This document shows, in pieces, positions 1-9,226 of a stretch of DNA of 64,000 nucleotides. The notes below the pieces were generated by a model. That model saw only the letters and a list, made by a program, of their open reading frames with translations. It was not told the origin of the DNA and did no database searches. Numbering within the stretch: the stretch's first letter is position 1; each line of letters starts with the position of its first letter. The stretch comes from Bacillota bacterium (lineage in GTDB: Bacteria > Bacillota > UBA4882 > UBA10575): NCBI GenBank assembly GCA_012838955.1, contig DUOH01000038.1, forward strand, positions 42,514-106,513, in the 5' to 3' direction. A program made the position numbers and the translations under genes.

Positions 1-963
1 CGCTGGCGCTTCCCCCGGCGCCCGTCCTGTTAGATACCGGGAGTAGTTTTCAATACCCTGGCAATATCCGACTTCCTGCAGCATTTCCAGATCGAATCTG
101 GTGCGCTGTTCCAAACGTTGCGCTTCCAGAAGTTTCCCTTCACTTCTCAGTTTAGCCAATTCGCTTTCTAATTCTTCCTCGATGCCTGCGATCGCCAGTT
201 TCATCTTCTCCTCACTGGTGATATAGTGAGTGGCCGGGTAGATGGTGACGGTTTCTTTCTCTCCGAGCACCTCTCCGGTTAAGGGATCCACTTCAATCAT
301 GCGGTCTATTTCGTCGCCAAAGAGTTCAATCCGGATGATATTTTCTCCATAGACTGGATAAATCTCAATGGTATCCCCTCGCACGCGAAAGGTACCGCGG
401 GCAAATCCCAGATCGTTTCTGGAGTATTGAATCCCTACCAAACGCCGTAAGATTTTATCTCTATTTCGCACGTCGCCATGCTGCAACGATAAGGTCATAC
501 CCTTATAATCCTCTGGTGATCCCAGACCATAAATACAAGAGACACTGGCGACAATTAAGACATCCTTCCGCTCAAACAGGGCGGAAGTGGCGGCGTGGCG
601 CAGTCGGTCAATCTCCTCGTTGATACTGGAATCCTTCTCTATATAAGTGTCAGTCTGCGGGATATAAGCTTCTGGTTGATAGTAATCATAATAACTGACG
701 AAATACTCCACGGCATTCTCCGGAAAAAACTCTTTAAACTCACTATATAACTGTGCGGCCAAGGTCTTGTTATGGGCGATCACCAGAGTCGGCTTGTTCA
801 CCCTGGCTACTATATTAGCCATGGTATAGGTCTTGCCTGAGCCGGTGACCCCTAGGAGAACTTGATCCCTGTAGTTCAGTTCCACACCGCGCGTCAGGAC
901 GGCGATGGCCTCCGGCTGATCCCCGCTGGGCTGATAAGGAGATACCAGTTCAAATCGGGACAT
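1..963 (-). CDS. uvrB: UvrB, excinuclease ABC subunit B (N-terminal 321 residues; 3' end outside window)
   Basis: Damage-recognition helicase of nucleotide excision repair, which loads with UvrA and recruits UvrC. My translation of the reverse strand from ATG 963 stays open to the window edge. It contains the Walker A motif GVTGSGKT near residue 40, the block [14 protein letters not shown], and the UvrB beta-hairpin [10 protein letters not shown] near residue 95, all diagnostic of UvrB. The start has the ribosome site AAGGAGATG about 8 bases upstream. A LexA-type box lies about 80 bp upstream, so SOS control is likely. The C-terminal helicase motifs and UvrC-binding domain fall outside the window. 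Identification is secure; only the length is unknown. Confidence 0.96.
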   Translation of the reverse strand, partial: MSRFELVSPYQPSGDQPEAIAVLTRGVELNYRDQVLLGVTGSGKTYTMANIVARVNKPTLVIAHNKTLAAQLYSEFKEFFPENAVEYFVSYYDYYQPEAYIPQTDTYIEKDSSINEEIDRLRHAATSALFERKDVLIVASVSCIYGLGSPEDYKGMTLSLQHGDVRNRDKILRRLVGIQYSRNDLGFARGTFRVRGDTIEIYPVYGENIIRIELFGDEIDRMIEVDPLTGEVLGEKETVTIYPATHYITSEEKMKLAIAGIEEELESELAKLRSEGKLLEAQRLEQRTRFDLEMLQEVGYCQGIENYSRYLTGRAPGEAPA

Positions 964-1044
964 GCCATAATCATCTCCTTAGCATAATAAAGTCCGATTC
1001 TTCTTCACTCTGCATTCATTCATGCATATAGTTAGAGACTCTGT

Positions 1045-1058
1045 CGAACATATATTCG
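1045..1058. promoter_or_regulatory. LexA/DinR SOS box upstream of uvrB
   Basis: CGAACATATATTCG matches the Gram-positive SOS box CGAACRNRYGTTCG at 13 of 14 positions. It lies 82 bp before the uvrB start, in a gap of about 340 bp (964-1300) that otherwise shows only the terminator of the neighbouring gene. No clear -35/-10 pair could be assigned. Confidence 0.7.
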
Positions 1059-1254
1059 CCATCCTTACGTATAACCCTTCTTTGAAGCAATGGAAAAGAC
1101 ATTGAGATCAGTTTTCCCCAGATGGTGTCAAAACTGTGATACGCAGGGCATCGTAAACAGACCAGAAGATTAAGTCTCACCCAGCCAGACTTGGACCAGA
1201 AAATTTAACATGATTCCGGAGATTCCTGTCTGTCTCAGAATGGGAAAGATAGGA

Positions 1255-1282
1255 AAAGAAAGAGAAAGCCCGAAAACGGGCT
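1255..1282 (-). terminator. Intrinsic terminator of the polysaccharide deacetylase gene
   Basis: On the minus strand AGCCCG-TTTT-CGGGCT forms a 6-bp stem (1267-1282) followed by a T-rich tail TTCTCTTTCTTTTCC. It sits just after the stop at 1301. Confidence 0.7.
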
Positions 1283-1300
1283 GTACCTGTACGCTCAGGA

Positions 1301-2662
1301 TTATCTTCCAACACCGGCCTGACTATCAAGGTGTACTAAACTTGAAACCGGAACGATCTCTACTCCGGCCTGGATAAACCGGGGCAAGCACTTGGCGATG
1401 GCGTGAGCGACTCCCGGACGGGTATGGGCAATCCCCACCGCCGTCCCGTTGGTTAAAGCCTTCTTCAGCAGTATTTCCATTTGGCCTTCAATCTCATCCA
1501 CCCCATAGTAATCAATAAACACATCGCGCACAGTAGATGACACTCCGTACTGCACCGCCACTTCCCACGCAACAGAGGTAGCCACCGTCCTGCTGTCCAC
1601 GAAAAAAAGGTTTCTGGCCTTCAACTCACTCATGATTAAACCCAGCAGCACCGGGTCTTGAGTGGCTTTCGATCCCATGTGGTTATTCACTCCGCGCACT
1701 CCGGGAATTGCTTCCAGATTCCTTCTTAACTGCTGCAAAGCCTCACTGGCAGTCATCTGGCTGGTGATCCCGCCCGGGCCCCAATCCACGGTTGTATCCA
1801 AGGGTTCCAAGGGGAGATGCAGGATCACCTCATAACCTTTATCCAGAGCCTGATCAGCGTGGGATACTGAAAATTCTCCTCCGGGCAGGACGGCAAAGGT
1901 CAACGGATACGGGATGGTGAAAAAATCCAACGTGGGTTGGTTCACAAAACCTACATCATCGATGATCAACGCTACTTTTGACCTCGTCGATGGCCTTAAC
2001 TCCGGAAATGTCTCCAATCTAGGCGCATATAAGGGTTGTGGTTTGGTCCTCAATAAATCTGGGTTAACCCTGGAAAACAAGGCGGAATCGGCGATACCTG
2101 CCTCCGCAGCCGCCCTCCCTCCGGCGCCCATCTCCCCCTCGTTCTCTTGACGGAAGAAGTTCATCCTCAATACAACTCCTGCTTCTTGCGGAACTCCGAT
2201 CTCCACTTGCATGACGGGTTCAAAACCCACCTGAAGCCAAGAAAGCTTATTGATGGCCACCCCAAGCTGATGCCGGTCCAGGGAGGCCTGGATCTGATCG
2301 ACATAGTCCCGCAGTTCCTCCAAGGTAAGCGTAGGAGGAACAGAAAAGCTCCTTTCCCTTACGCCCGATCGGTCATGGTCCGGACCTCTGCTTGCTATGA
2401 ACTGGTCCGGGGTTTCCCTTGGCACCCACCCATTTTGCCCAGCTAATAGATTAATGATCTCCTCGATCTGAGCCTGCGCATCAAGTACTGATTCTTCTAC
2501 CTGTTGCTTGCCTTCAATGACCGGTGATGATTCTTCACGGCCCGCTTTTCTATGAAATTCTGAGTTATGCTGGAGGGACATAGTAGTGAAAACCGCCAAA
2601 ACCAAAAAAGAAAGATAGATCAGACAGATTTCCAGCCATCCACCGGGTTTGCTAGTGCGCAT
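1301..2662 (-). CDS. Divergent polysaccharide deacetylase family protein (YibQ-like)
   Basis: Membrane-anchored or exported protein with a NodB-like fold of the divergent polysaccharide deacetylase family (Pfam 04748 type). A single hydrophobic segment lies near residues 9-30, followed by a variable linker with no recognised domain and then the catalytic-type domain. That domain starts at KVALIIDDVG and includes PLTFAVLPG, YEVILHLPLEP, NNHMGSKAT and FFVDSRT, the conserved blocks of the family. The substrate is unknown. I chose ATG 2662 (453 aa) because GGTGGAGGAAGG lies directly before it; an in-frame TTG at 2680 would overlap this site. It lies 103 bp downstream of ctpA on the same strand, a pairing often seen in Firmicutes and consistent with envelope maintenance. 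Confidence 0.85.
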   Translation of the reverse strand: MRTSKPGGWLEICLIYLSFLVLAVFTTMSLQHNSEFHRKAGREESSPVIEGKQQVEESVLDAQAQIEEIINLLAGQNGWVPRETPDQFIASRGPDHDRSGVRERSFSVPPTLTLEELRDYVDQIQASLDRHQLGVAINKLSWLQVGFEPVMQVEIGVPQEAGVVLRMNFFRQENEGEMGAGGRAAAEAGIADSALFSRVNPDLLRTKPQPLYAPRLETFPELRPSTRSKVALIIDDVGFVNQPTLDFFTIPYPLTFAVLPGGEFSVSHADQALDKGYEVILHLPLEPLDTTVDWGPGGITSQMTASEALQQLRRNLEAIPGVRGVNNHMGSKATQDPVLLGLIMSELKARNLFFVDSRTVATSVAWEVAVQYGVSSTVRDVFIDYYGVDEIEGQMEILLKKALTNGTAVGIAHTRPGVAHAIAKCLPRFIQAGVEIVPVSSLVHLDSQAGVGR

Positions 2663-2765
2663 CCTTCCTCCACCTGCCAAAAGAATAACCGGTACACCGC
2701 TAATGGTCTACCGGTAATCTACATAAACTAAAATACCGATTCATCGCTGGTCTGAAGCAAACCTA

Positions 2766-4040
2766 CTAAGCCACTTCTTTCTCTTGCCAAGATGCGTGCA
2801 AGATCTTTTCCCTCAAGACTTCCAGGGCTTTTTCTTTCTGTTTTTCATCGATCTTTTGCAATTCCTGGTAAGCTTCACCCTTTAACTGCCGATCGCCGCC
2901 GGTGTCATCCGTATACTTCTGTATAAGGTCCTCTTTCTCCTCAGCTGTTCCGACCAGGACATCCGGGGTAATTCCTTTTTCATGAATAGAGTTGCCTCCA
3001 GCCGTCAGGTAATTAGCTACTGTTAAAGTAAGGGCGCCTCCTCCCCATAAGGGGATTACATCCTGCACCACACCTTTACCGAAGGTAGTGGCACCCACCA
3101 GTGTTCCTGCGTTTCGGTCTTTGATGGCTCCGGCTACTATCTCCGAAGCGCTGGCGCTCCATTCATTAACCAAAACCACTAAGGGAAACTCCGGACCCTC
3201 ATAGGGAATGGCCGGATAAACCATTTCCCGACCTGTCCGGGGCTGAACATAGACGATCGGTCCGTTCCGCACGAATTTACTGGCTACTTGGACGGCGGAG
3301 TTTAATAACCCTCCTGGGTTATACCTCAGGTCCAGGACGAGCCCGGTCACCTTTTCTTCGCTGAAATAAGCCAAGGCTTTCTCCAGATCTGCGGCAGTGT
3401 TTTCGTTAAACTGAGATAGCTCTAGCCAGCCGATCTTCCCCGCCACCGGGTCGGATTTCACCTGCCACTCCACGGTGGGTATTTTGATTATCGTCCGTAC
3501 CAGCTCCACATCGAAGAGGTTATTCCTTCTTTTGATGGTCAGTTTAACCTTTGTGTCGGACGGCCCCCTGACTTTGGCTACCGCCACCTCTTGCGCCATT
3601 TCTTTGGTAGGTTCCCCATTAATGGCGATGATTTCATCCCCTTGCAGCAGTCCCGCGTCTTCGGCAGGGGTCCCTTTCATCGGACGCATAATGATTAATT
3701 GGTCCTCTTTATACTCTAGATAGAGACCAACGCCGCCGTAAGAGCCCTCCGTCTCAGAGATGAGTTCCGCATACTGCTCAGTCGACAAATATCTGGTATA
3801 AGGATCATCCAGCGACGCTAAGAGATCTTGAATATTTCCCTTCTGCACATAAATATCAAGGAGGTGAAGAAGGCTCACCGGTTTATAGTAATTAAATTTG
3901 ATATAAGGGATGATTTGCAGGGCCAAGCTAACGTCCTTATACCTACCCTGCGTGATACCGACACCGAATCCGAAAAAAAACACTAAAAAAAAGAAGAGGA
4001 GCACAACTCCAACTAGTCTCTTTCGCCCGACTTTTGTCAC
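2766..4040 (-). CDS. ctpA: CtpA-type carboxyl-terminal processing protease (S41 family)
   Basis: Exported serine protease that cleaves envelope proteins near their C-termini. The 424-aa product has an N-terminal membrane anchor (VGVVLLFFFLVFFFGFGVG), a PDZ domain (GVGLYLEYKEDQLIIMRP through GDEIIAINGEP) and the S41 catalytic core with the Ser block NEWSASASEIVAGA and the Lys block TTFGKGVVQ. The open frame extends to ATG 4094, but that codon lacks a ribosome site and sits only about 10 bases after a likely transcription start. GTG 4040 has AAAGGAG 8 bases upstream, so I prefer it. The gene lies downstream of ftsEX on the same strand, as in many Firmicutes. Confidence 0.92.
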   Translation of the reverse strand: MTKVGRKRLVGVVLLFFFLVFFFGFGVGITQGRYKDVSLALQIIPYIKFNYYKPVSLLHLLDIYVQKGNIQDLLASLDDPYTRYLSTEQYAELISETEGSYGGVGLYLEYKEDQLIIMRPMKGTPAEDAGLLQGDEIIAINGEPTKEMAQEVAVAKVRGPSDTKVKLTIKRRNNLFDVELVRTIIKIPTVEWQVKSDPVAGKIGWLELSQFNENTAADLEKALAYFSEEKVTGLVLDLRYNPGGLLNSAVQVASKFVRNGPIVYVQPRTGREMVYPAIPYEGPEFPLVVLVNEWSASASEIVAGAIKDRNAGTLVGATTFGKGVVQDVIPLWGGGALTLTVANYLTAGGNSIHEKGITPDVLVGTAEEKEDLIQKYTDDTGGDRQLKGEAYQELQKIDEKQKEKALEVLREKILHASWQEKEVA

Positions 4041-4110
4041 AACCGTCGCTCCTTTTTTCACCGAAAGGCGCTTTACAAAAAATCTACTTATCATTATGAA
4101 ACTCTGCTCT

Positions 4111-4116
4111 ATTATA
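4111..4116 (-). promoter_or_regulatory. -10 element (TATAAT) upstream of ctpA
   Basis: A perfect TATAAT on the minus strand lies about 70 bp before the preferred ctpA start. No good -35 is seen at 17 bp (GC-rich), so this rests on the -10 alone. It argues against ATG 4094 as the ctpA start, since that would leave a leader of only about 10 nt. Confidence 0.4.
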
Positions 4117-4222
4117 TGCCTTTATTTGACGCGCGCATACGTATCCTGTCTCTTTGAACCCGGTAAAGTTTTTCGCCTGTTTTAGCCCCTTTAATTGCGC
4201 GCACATCCGTATCCCACCCGTT

Positions 4223-5095
4223 TCAGACTTTAAGGTATCTTCTGACCGACAAGATACTACCGAGGGCGCCGAAGAATATTCCCATGATCAACAGGAAGAC
4301 AATCAGATCCATGGTTACCTCAAAACTGCTTAAGACAGGCAGGATCCGCGCAAAGCTTTTTGCTTTTCCGTAAAGTATGGTATACCCTTGGAAAAGTAGA
4401 AGTATGGAAACTAGGGCGCCGGTGATCCCCAAATAGATCCCTTCCAACAGAAAGGGCCACCGCACGAAGGAATCAGTCGCCCCCACTAGCTTCATGATTT
4501 CAATCTCATTCCGCCGGGCATAAACGGTAAGTTGAATAGTGTTGATTACAATATACAAGACAGCAAAGACGGTAAGAGAGATTAAGATCAGCCCCACAAT
4601 CCAAATCAGGCGAACAAAAAGATTCAGGAAACGCACAAAATTCCGTCCATAAACCACTTCTTCCACACCGGAAATTCTTTCGATCTTTACGGCAATAGCC
4701 TCCACATCGGCGCCTCTAACCGGATAAATGTTAAAACTATCAGGCAAAGGGTTCTCTCCATGAGAAAAAAGATCGGTCTGGCCGAACATTTCACCGAGAA
4801 TACGTGCCCCTTCTTCCTTGGAAATGAACTTCACACTCTTCACCCCGGGGATAGAGGAGAGCCTTTCTTCCATCACTTGCCTGTCCGGGGCGTTTTTGGT
4901 GAGAAATGCCCTCACCTCAAGTTGGTTTCTTGCTCTTTGCCCCCAATACTGCAGGTTGGAGGTTACTAAGTAAAGGCCGCCGAAGATTAATAGGGCCATG
5001 GTAATGGTTCCGACCGCTGCCAAAGACATCAATTTATTACGGAAGATGCCTCTCACTGCCTCACGGGAAAAATAGCGGACAGTTCTAATCTTCAA
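4223..5095 (-). CDS. ftsX: FtsX, cell-division ABC transporter permease
   Basis: Integral membrane partner of FtsE. In Firmicutes FtsEX activates peptidoglycan hydrolases at division or elongation sites and, in some species, affects sporulation onset. The 290-aa protein has one N-terminal membrane helix (MSLAAVGTITMALLIFGGLYL), an extracytoplasmic loop of about 120 residues, and a C-terminal FtsX domain with three helices including NEIEIMKLVGATDSFVRWPF, the conserved FtsX block. Length is typical. It starts with TTG 5095, preceded by AAGGAGG at 8-base spacing inside the end of ftsE, giving an 11-bp overlap and likely translational coupling. Confidence 0.96.
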   Translation of the reverse strand: MKIRTVRYFSREAVRGIFRNKLMSLAAVGTITMALLIFGGLYLVTSNLQYWGQRARNQLEVRAFLTKNAPDRQVMEERLSSIPGVKSVKFISKEEGARILGEMFGQTDLFSHGENPLPDSFNIYPVRGADVEAIAVKIERISGVEEVVYGRNFVRFLNLFVRLIWIVGLILISLTVFAVLYIVINTIQLTVYARRNEIEIMKLVGATDSFVRWPFLLEGIYLGITGALVSILLLFQGYTILYGKAKSFARILPVLSSFEVTMDLIVFLLIMGIFFGALGSILSVRRYLKV

Positions 5096-5771
5096 GGCTG
5101 TAACCTCCTTTCAGTTCATCCCGGATAATCCGGCCGTTCTCGATGGCCACCACTCTCCTTCTGAGCCGGTCGACAATATCCTTGTTATGAGTGGCCATCA
5201 CCACAGTAGTGCCGCGCTTATTAATCTCTTTTAGTAGCTCCATGATTCCCCAGGAAGTTTCGGGGTCTAAATTACCGGTGGGCTCATCCGCCAAAAGGAG
5301 ATGCGGGCGGTTTACAATCGCCCTGGCTAAAGAGACCCGTTGTTGTTCTCCTCCGGAAAGTTCGGAGGGGAATTCGTTTCGCTTATGGGTTAAGCCCACC
5401 AAATCCAAGACATAATTGACCCTTATTTTAATCTCCCGGGTATCGGCTTCGATCACTTCCAAAGCAAAGGAGATGTTCTCATAAACGGTTTTATTCGGCA
5501 ATAACTTAAAGTCCTGAAAAATGACGCCGATATTTCTCCGGAAATACGGAATCTCGTTCTTTTTAAGAAGGGCGACATCCATATTGCCTACTTTCAATAG
5601 GCCGGAGGTTGGCAATTCCTTACGGATGACCAGATTAATGAAGCTGGATTTTCCCGCTCCGCTGGGTCCGACTAAGAAAACAAACTCGCCTTTGTCGATG
5701 TGTAAGGAGAAATCTTGCAGCGCCACTACTCCATTACTAAATCTTTTAGTAAGATTTCTCGTAGTAATCAA
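5085..5771 (-). CDS. ftsE: FtsE, cell-division ABC transporter ATPase
   Basis: Cytoplasmic ATPase that powers FtsX-dependent activation of cell-wall hydrolases. The 228-aa sequence shows Walker [11 protein letters not shown]-loop region [19 protein letters not shown], signature [14 protein letters not shown] and Walker [14 protein letters not shown], the pattern of FtsE. The start is a TTG at 5771 with GAGAGG about 9 bases upstream; no ATG lies nearby in frame. It overlaps ftsX by 11 bp and is the first gene of an ftsE-ftsX(-ctpA-deacetylase) group on the minus strand. A weak -35/-10 pair (TTGTGG-17-TAAAGT) lies shortly upstream. Confidence 0.97.
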   Translation of the reverse strand: MITTRNLTKRFSNGVVALQDFSLHIDKGEFVFLVGPSGAGKSSFINLVIRKELPTSGLLKVGNMDVALLKKNEIPYFRRNIGVIFQDFKLLPNKTVYENISFALEVIEADTREIKIRVNYVLDLVGLTHKRNEFPSELSGGEQQRVSLARAIVNRPHLLLADEPTGNLDPETSWGIMELLKEINKRGTTVVMATHNKDIVDRLRRRVVAIENGRIIRDELKGGYSLED

Positions 5772-5868
5772 CCTTAACTACCTCTCTTTGCGCTATTTCA
5801 CTTTATTCACTTCGACATACCCCCACAATCTCCTCCAGTAAAATCAGGGTATTGAGTTAAGCCCAATG

Positions 5869-5895
5869 AAACAAAAAACCGCTCTTGTGGAGCGG
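5869..5895 (-). terminator. Intrinsic terminator after the 115-aa gene
   Basis: On the minus strand CCGCTC-CACAA-GAGCGG is followed by TTTTTTGTTTC. It lies 24 bp after the stop of the gene at 5920-6267 and separates it from ftsE. Confidence 0.85.
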
Positions 5896-5919
5896 CTTGC
5901 CCGTGTGCACAGGCCAGCA

Positions 5920-6267
5920 TTATTCTCTGAAAAGGAAGCGATATCCGTTGTCAGTTGCTTCTGGATAACCTCTTAGTGACGGTGCTGTCTGGAGCAGACG
6001 GAAATCAATCCGCATAAAGGTCTGAAAATCATTGATCTTAACCACTTCACCCACGGCAATACGGCGTAAAGTATGGTCGTAATAATGCAAGATCTCTAAA
6101 TTGTGGCCTTCACCAACAACCCCGCTGCGGATGGCAGTAACCAATGCCGGTTGGATCAGTTCTACCGGATAAGCCAGGTGATAGAGAAAACCGCTCCCCA
6201 AAGAGTTAATTGTTTCTAGAGTCCATTCCTTCTCTACTAACAGTTGTAAGGTCCTCTCCTTTTCCAC
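5920..6267 (-). CDS. Hypothetical protein, 115 aa
   Basis: I do not recognise this protein. It is predicted soluble, has no signal peptide or cysteine, and looks like a small alpha/beta domain: an N-terminal helix (ERTLQLLVEKEWTLETINSL), a middle segment with SGVVGEGHNLEILHYYDHT and a C-terminal strand-rich part ending GYRFLFRE. The start has AAGGGGGGATCAG upstream. It follows leuB by 80 bp on the same strand and has its own strong terminator, so it may be the last gene of the leucine operon. Nothing in the sequence ties it to leucine synthesis. Coding status is supported by the ribosome site, the terminator and the ordinary composition. Confidence 0.7.
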   Translation of the reverse strand: MEKERTLQLLVEKEWTLETINSLGSGFLYHLAYPVELIQPALVTAIRSGVVGEGHNLEILHYYDHTLRRIAVGEVVKINDFQTFMRIDFRLLQTAPSLRGYPEATDNGYRFLFRE

Positions 6268-6347
6268 ACTGATCCCCCCTTCCTTCAGCCTCCTTTCACT
6301 ATTATATGTGGCTAAACTGTCAGGAGTGTAAAAAGGAGAAGTTCCAT

Positions 6348-7433
6348 CTATACTCCATTACTTTGTTCAATCTCTTTGATCACCAAGTTCCCCATCTCTT
6401 CGGTGCCGATCTGGATCATGCCGTTGCTCATCAGATCTGGTGTGCGATAGCCCTTGGCCAGCGCCTTGGCTACTGCCTGCTCTATGGCCCGGGCCGCCTC
6501 TTCGCTCTGTAAAGAATATCGACAGAGCATAGCTACAGAGAGGATAGTTGCCAAGGGGTTGGCTTGATCCTGTCCGGCGATGTCCGGGGCGGAACCATGG
6601 GCTGGTTCATAAAGAGCGACCTCCCCGCCGAGACTGGCCGAGGGCAACATGCCCAGGGAGCCGGCGAGCACCGATGCTTGGTCGCTTAAGATATCGCCGA
6701 ACATATTCTCTGTAACCAGCACATCAAATTGGGCCGGATACTTCACCAGTTGCATAGCGCAGTTATCCACATACATGTGTTCCAATTCCAGATCAGGATA
6801 TGCTTCATGCAGCTCCCCGGCGGTTTCCCGCCACAACTGAGAACTGGTCAAGACGTTTGCCTTGTCCACAGAAGTTACTTTCTTCCGGCGGCTCCCAGCC
6901 GCGGAAAAGGCAAACTCCAAAATTCTTCTGATCTCACTCTTGGTATACTCCAGGTTATCCCCGGCGATCTCCTCCCCGTCCTCCCTGGTCCGCCGGTACT
7001 TTTCTCCAAAGTACAAACCACCCGTCAATTCCCGTACCATCAATAGATCAACGTCTTTGATTAATTCATTCTTGAGGGGTGAGGCGTTGAGCAGTTCCGG
7101 ATAGGCCTTAACCGGCCGCAGATTGCAGTAGAGCCCCAGCATTTTTCGTAAAGGCAGCAAAGCGGCCCGCTCCGGACGTAACTCCGGAGGAAGGCGATCC
7201 ATCTTCGGGCTGCCGACCGCCCCTAAGATGATCGCCTGAGAGCTCCGGCACAACTCCATAGTCTCCTCGGGTAGGGGATGACCGTATTTTTCGTAAGCAT
7301 CCTCACTGATTAAGCCGTAGTTGAATTCCAGCTCAAACCGGAAGACTCTAGCGGCCTTCTTTAAGACTTCAACCGCCACCGGCGTCACCTCGCGTCCAAT
7401 CCCATCACCGGGTAAGACCGCAATCTTAAACAT
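6348..7433 (-). CDS. leuB: 3-isopropylmalate dehydrogenase
   Basis: Third enzyme of leucine biosynthesis; it oxidises and decarboxylates 3-isopropylmalate to 2-oxoisocaproate with NAD and a divalent metal. The 361-aa length is typical. Diagnostic blocks are LPGDGIGREV at the N-terminus, ILGAVGSPK, LMVRELTGGLYFG (substrate loop), YVDNCAMQLV, and NMFGDILSDQASVLAGSLGMLPSAS (metal and NAD site), which separate it from isocitrate dehydrogenase. The gene begins 7 bp after leuD, so leuC-leuD-leuB form a tight operon on the minus strand. No terminator was seen directly after it. Confidence 0.97.
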   Translation of the reverse strand: MFKIAVLPGDGIGREVTPVAVEVLKKAARVFRFELEFNYGLISEDAYEKYGHPLPEETMELCRSSQAIILGAVGSPKMDRLPPELRPERAALLPLRKMLGLYCNLRPVKAYPELLNASPLKNELIKDVDLLMVRELTGGLYFGEKYRRTREDGEEIAGDNLEYTKSEIRRILEFAFSAAGSRRKKVTSVDKANVLTSSQLWRETAGELHEAYPDLELEHMYVDNCAMQLVKYPAQFDVLVTENMFGDILSDQASVLAGSLGMLPSASLGGEVALYEPAHGSAPDIAGQDQANPLATILSVAMLCRYSLQSEEAARAIEQAVAKALAKGYRTPDLMSNGMIQIGTEEMGNLVIKEIEQSNGV

Positions 7434-7440
7434 CTTCCCC

Positions 7441-7950
7441 TCACCCTTCCTTCTCGGTTAGTCTTAATTTCACATAAGAAATCAGACCACCGGTGGAGAT
7501 TAATTTTTGCATGAATTCCGGAAACGGTTTGCTTTGATAAATCCGGCCGGTGGTATGATTGATGATCTTTCCTTCTTCCAAGGAAACCTCTACCACATCT
7601 CCGTCTTTAATCTCTGCGCTGGCCTCCACAGACTCTAAAATCGGTAGACCGATATTGATCGCGTTCCGATAAAAAATCCTGGCGAATGTCTGGGCAATTA
7701 CACACGAAATCCCAGCGCTTTTAATGGCTAAAGGCGCATGTTCCCGGGAACTGCCGCACCCAAAGTTTTTCCCGGCTACAATTACCTGGCCAGGCTGTAC
7801 TTTTTGGGCAAAAGACGGATCCACGTCTTCCATACAATGGGCCGCCAACTCCTGCGGGTCCGAGGTATTCAGATAACGGGCGGGGATGATCAGGTCGGTA
7901 TCAACGTCATCCCCAAAGCGCCAAACTTTTCCCTTAATCATGTTAGTCAT
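7441..7950 (-). CDS. leuD: 3-isopropylmalate dehydratase small subunit
   Basis: Small (swivel-domain) subunit that with LeuC isomerises 2- to 3-isopropylmalate. The 169-aa protein has the family blocks [38 protein letters not shown] and [13 protein letters not shown] longer open frame runs up to 8130 but overlaps leuC and has no LeuD homology; the real start is ATG 7950, two bases after the leuC stop and preceded by GAGGAGGTG inside leuC. The short sequence and the ribosome site place it in the archaeal/Clostridia-type LeuD group. Confidence 0.96.
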   Translation of the reverse strand: MTNMIKGKVWRFGDDVDTDLIIPARYLNTSDPQELAAHCMEDVDPSFAQKVQPGQVIVAGKNFGCGSSREHAPLAIKSAGISCVIAQTFARIFYRNAINIGLPILESVEASAEIKDGDVVEVSLEEGKIINHTTGRIYQSKPFPEFMQKLISTGGLISYVKLRLTEKEG

Positions 7951-7952
7951 GA

Positions 7953-9221
7953 TCACAACACCTCCTCTGGATGGGCAATCCGCCCCTTCACCGCTGAAGC
8001 GGCTGCCACTGCCGGACCGGCCAGATAGACCTCGCTTTCCGGATCTCCCATCCGGCCGACAAAATTCCGGTTTGTAGTGGAGACCGCCTTCTCTCCTCGG
8101 GCCAAGATGCCCATATGACCGCCTAAGCACGGGCCACAGGTTGGTGTGGAGACTACCGCGCCCGCTTCCAGGAAGACTTCGAGCAAGCCTTCGCGCATGG
8201 CCTCTTTATAGATTTCTTGTGTGCCCGGAATGATGATTAACCTGACCTCCTGGTGAACGGCCTTTCCTCGAAGCACGGCAGCGGCTTCCCGCAGATCCTT
8301 CAGTCGGCCGTTTGTACAAGAACCAATCACTACTTGATCGATGCGCACATCAGTAAAGTCCTCAACCGCCTTGGTATTCTCCGGTAAATGCGGCGCCGCT
8401 ACTTGCGGGCCAATCTTGGACACATCGATCTCAATCTCCCGGATATATTCGGCCTGAGGATCACTGGAGTATACTTGATAGGACCGCTTGAGCCGACCTT
8501 TGATGTATGACAAGGTCTTCTGGTCCACACTGCAGATCCCGTTCTTGGCCCCGGCCTCAATCGCCATGTTAGCCATGGTGAAGCGATCATCCATACTCAA
8601 TTCGCTAATGGCCTCGCCCACAAATTCCATGGCGGAATACAAAGCGCCATCCACCCCGATCAAGCCGATCGTATATAGGATCAGATCCTTCCCTCCGACC
8701 CAAGGACGGAGAGTCCCATAATAATTTAGTTTGATGGAAGGAGGGACCTTCAGCCAAATCTCCCCCAAGGCCATGACCGCGGCCATGTCAGTACTGCCTA
8801 CCCCGGTAGAAAAGGCGCCCAGCGCTCCATAGGTGCAAGTGTGAGAATCCGCTCCGATCACAATATCTCCGGGTCCGACCAGTCCCTGTTCGGGTAAGAG
8901 GCAGTGTTCAATCCCCATCCGCCCCACCTCAAAATAGTTGGTAATTCCGTATTCTTTGGCGAACTCCCTGACCTTCTTGGCCTGCTCGGCAGATTTTATA
9001 TCTTTATTGGGAGTAAAATGATCAGGCACCAAAGCCACGGCGTCACGGTCAAAAACCTGATCTACACCGATCTTCTCAAACTCCTTGATTGCTACCGGCG
9101 CCGTAATATCATTGCCTAACACCAAATCCACCCGGGCATTGATTAACTCCCCCGGTTCCACCTGTTCTTTACCGGCGTGCGCCGCCAAGATCTTCTCCGT
9201 AATAGTCATCGCCCTTCCCAT
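7953..9221 (-). CDS. leuC: 3-isopropylmalate dehydratase large subunit
   Basis: Aconitase-family [4Fe-4S] subunit of isopropylmalate isomerase. The approximately 422-aa protein is of the shorter HacA/LeuC2 type. It carries [12 protein letters not shown] at the start, [20 protein letters not shown] (first cluster cysteine), [13 protein letters not shown] and [15 protein letters not shown] (the CxxC pair of the cluster) and [13 protein letters not shown]. The frame opens at GTG 9230, which overlaps the stop of the upstream gene. I chose ATG 9221 because AGGTGA lies 6 bases before it and MG...[12 protein letters not shown] resembles family N-termini; ATG 9209 is also possible. Confidence 0.95.
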   Translation of the reverse strand: MGRAMTITEKILAAHAGKEQVEPGELINARVDLVLGNDITAPVAIKEFEKIGVDQVFDRDAVALVPDHFTPNKDIKSAEQAKKVREFAKEYGITNYFEVGRMGIEHCLLPEQGLVGPGDIVIGADSHTCTYGALGAFSTGVGSTDMAAVMALGEIWLKVPPSIKLNYYGTLRPWVGGKDLILYTIGLIGVDGALYSAMEFVGEAISELSMDDRFTMANMAIEAGAKNGICSVDQKTLSYIKGRLKRSYQVYSSDPQAEYIREIEIDVSKIGPQVAAPHLPENTKAVEDFTDVRIDQVVIGSCTNGRLKDLREAAAVLRGKAVHQEVRLIIIPGTQEIYKEAMREGLLEVFLEAGAVVSTPTCGPCLGGHMGILARGEKAVSTTNRNFVGRMGDPESEVYLAGPAVAAASAVKGRIAHPEEVL

Positions 9222-9226
9222 CGCCG

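Noticed and set aside
7951..8130. N-terminal extension of leuD overlapping leuC
   Set aside because: The extra 60 residues overlap conserved leuC sequence and do not resemble LeuD; ATG 7950 has its own ribosome site.
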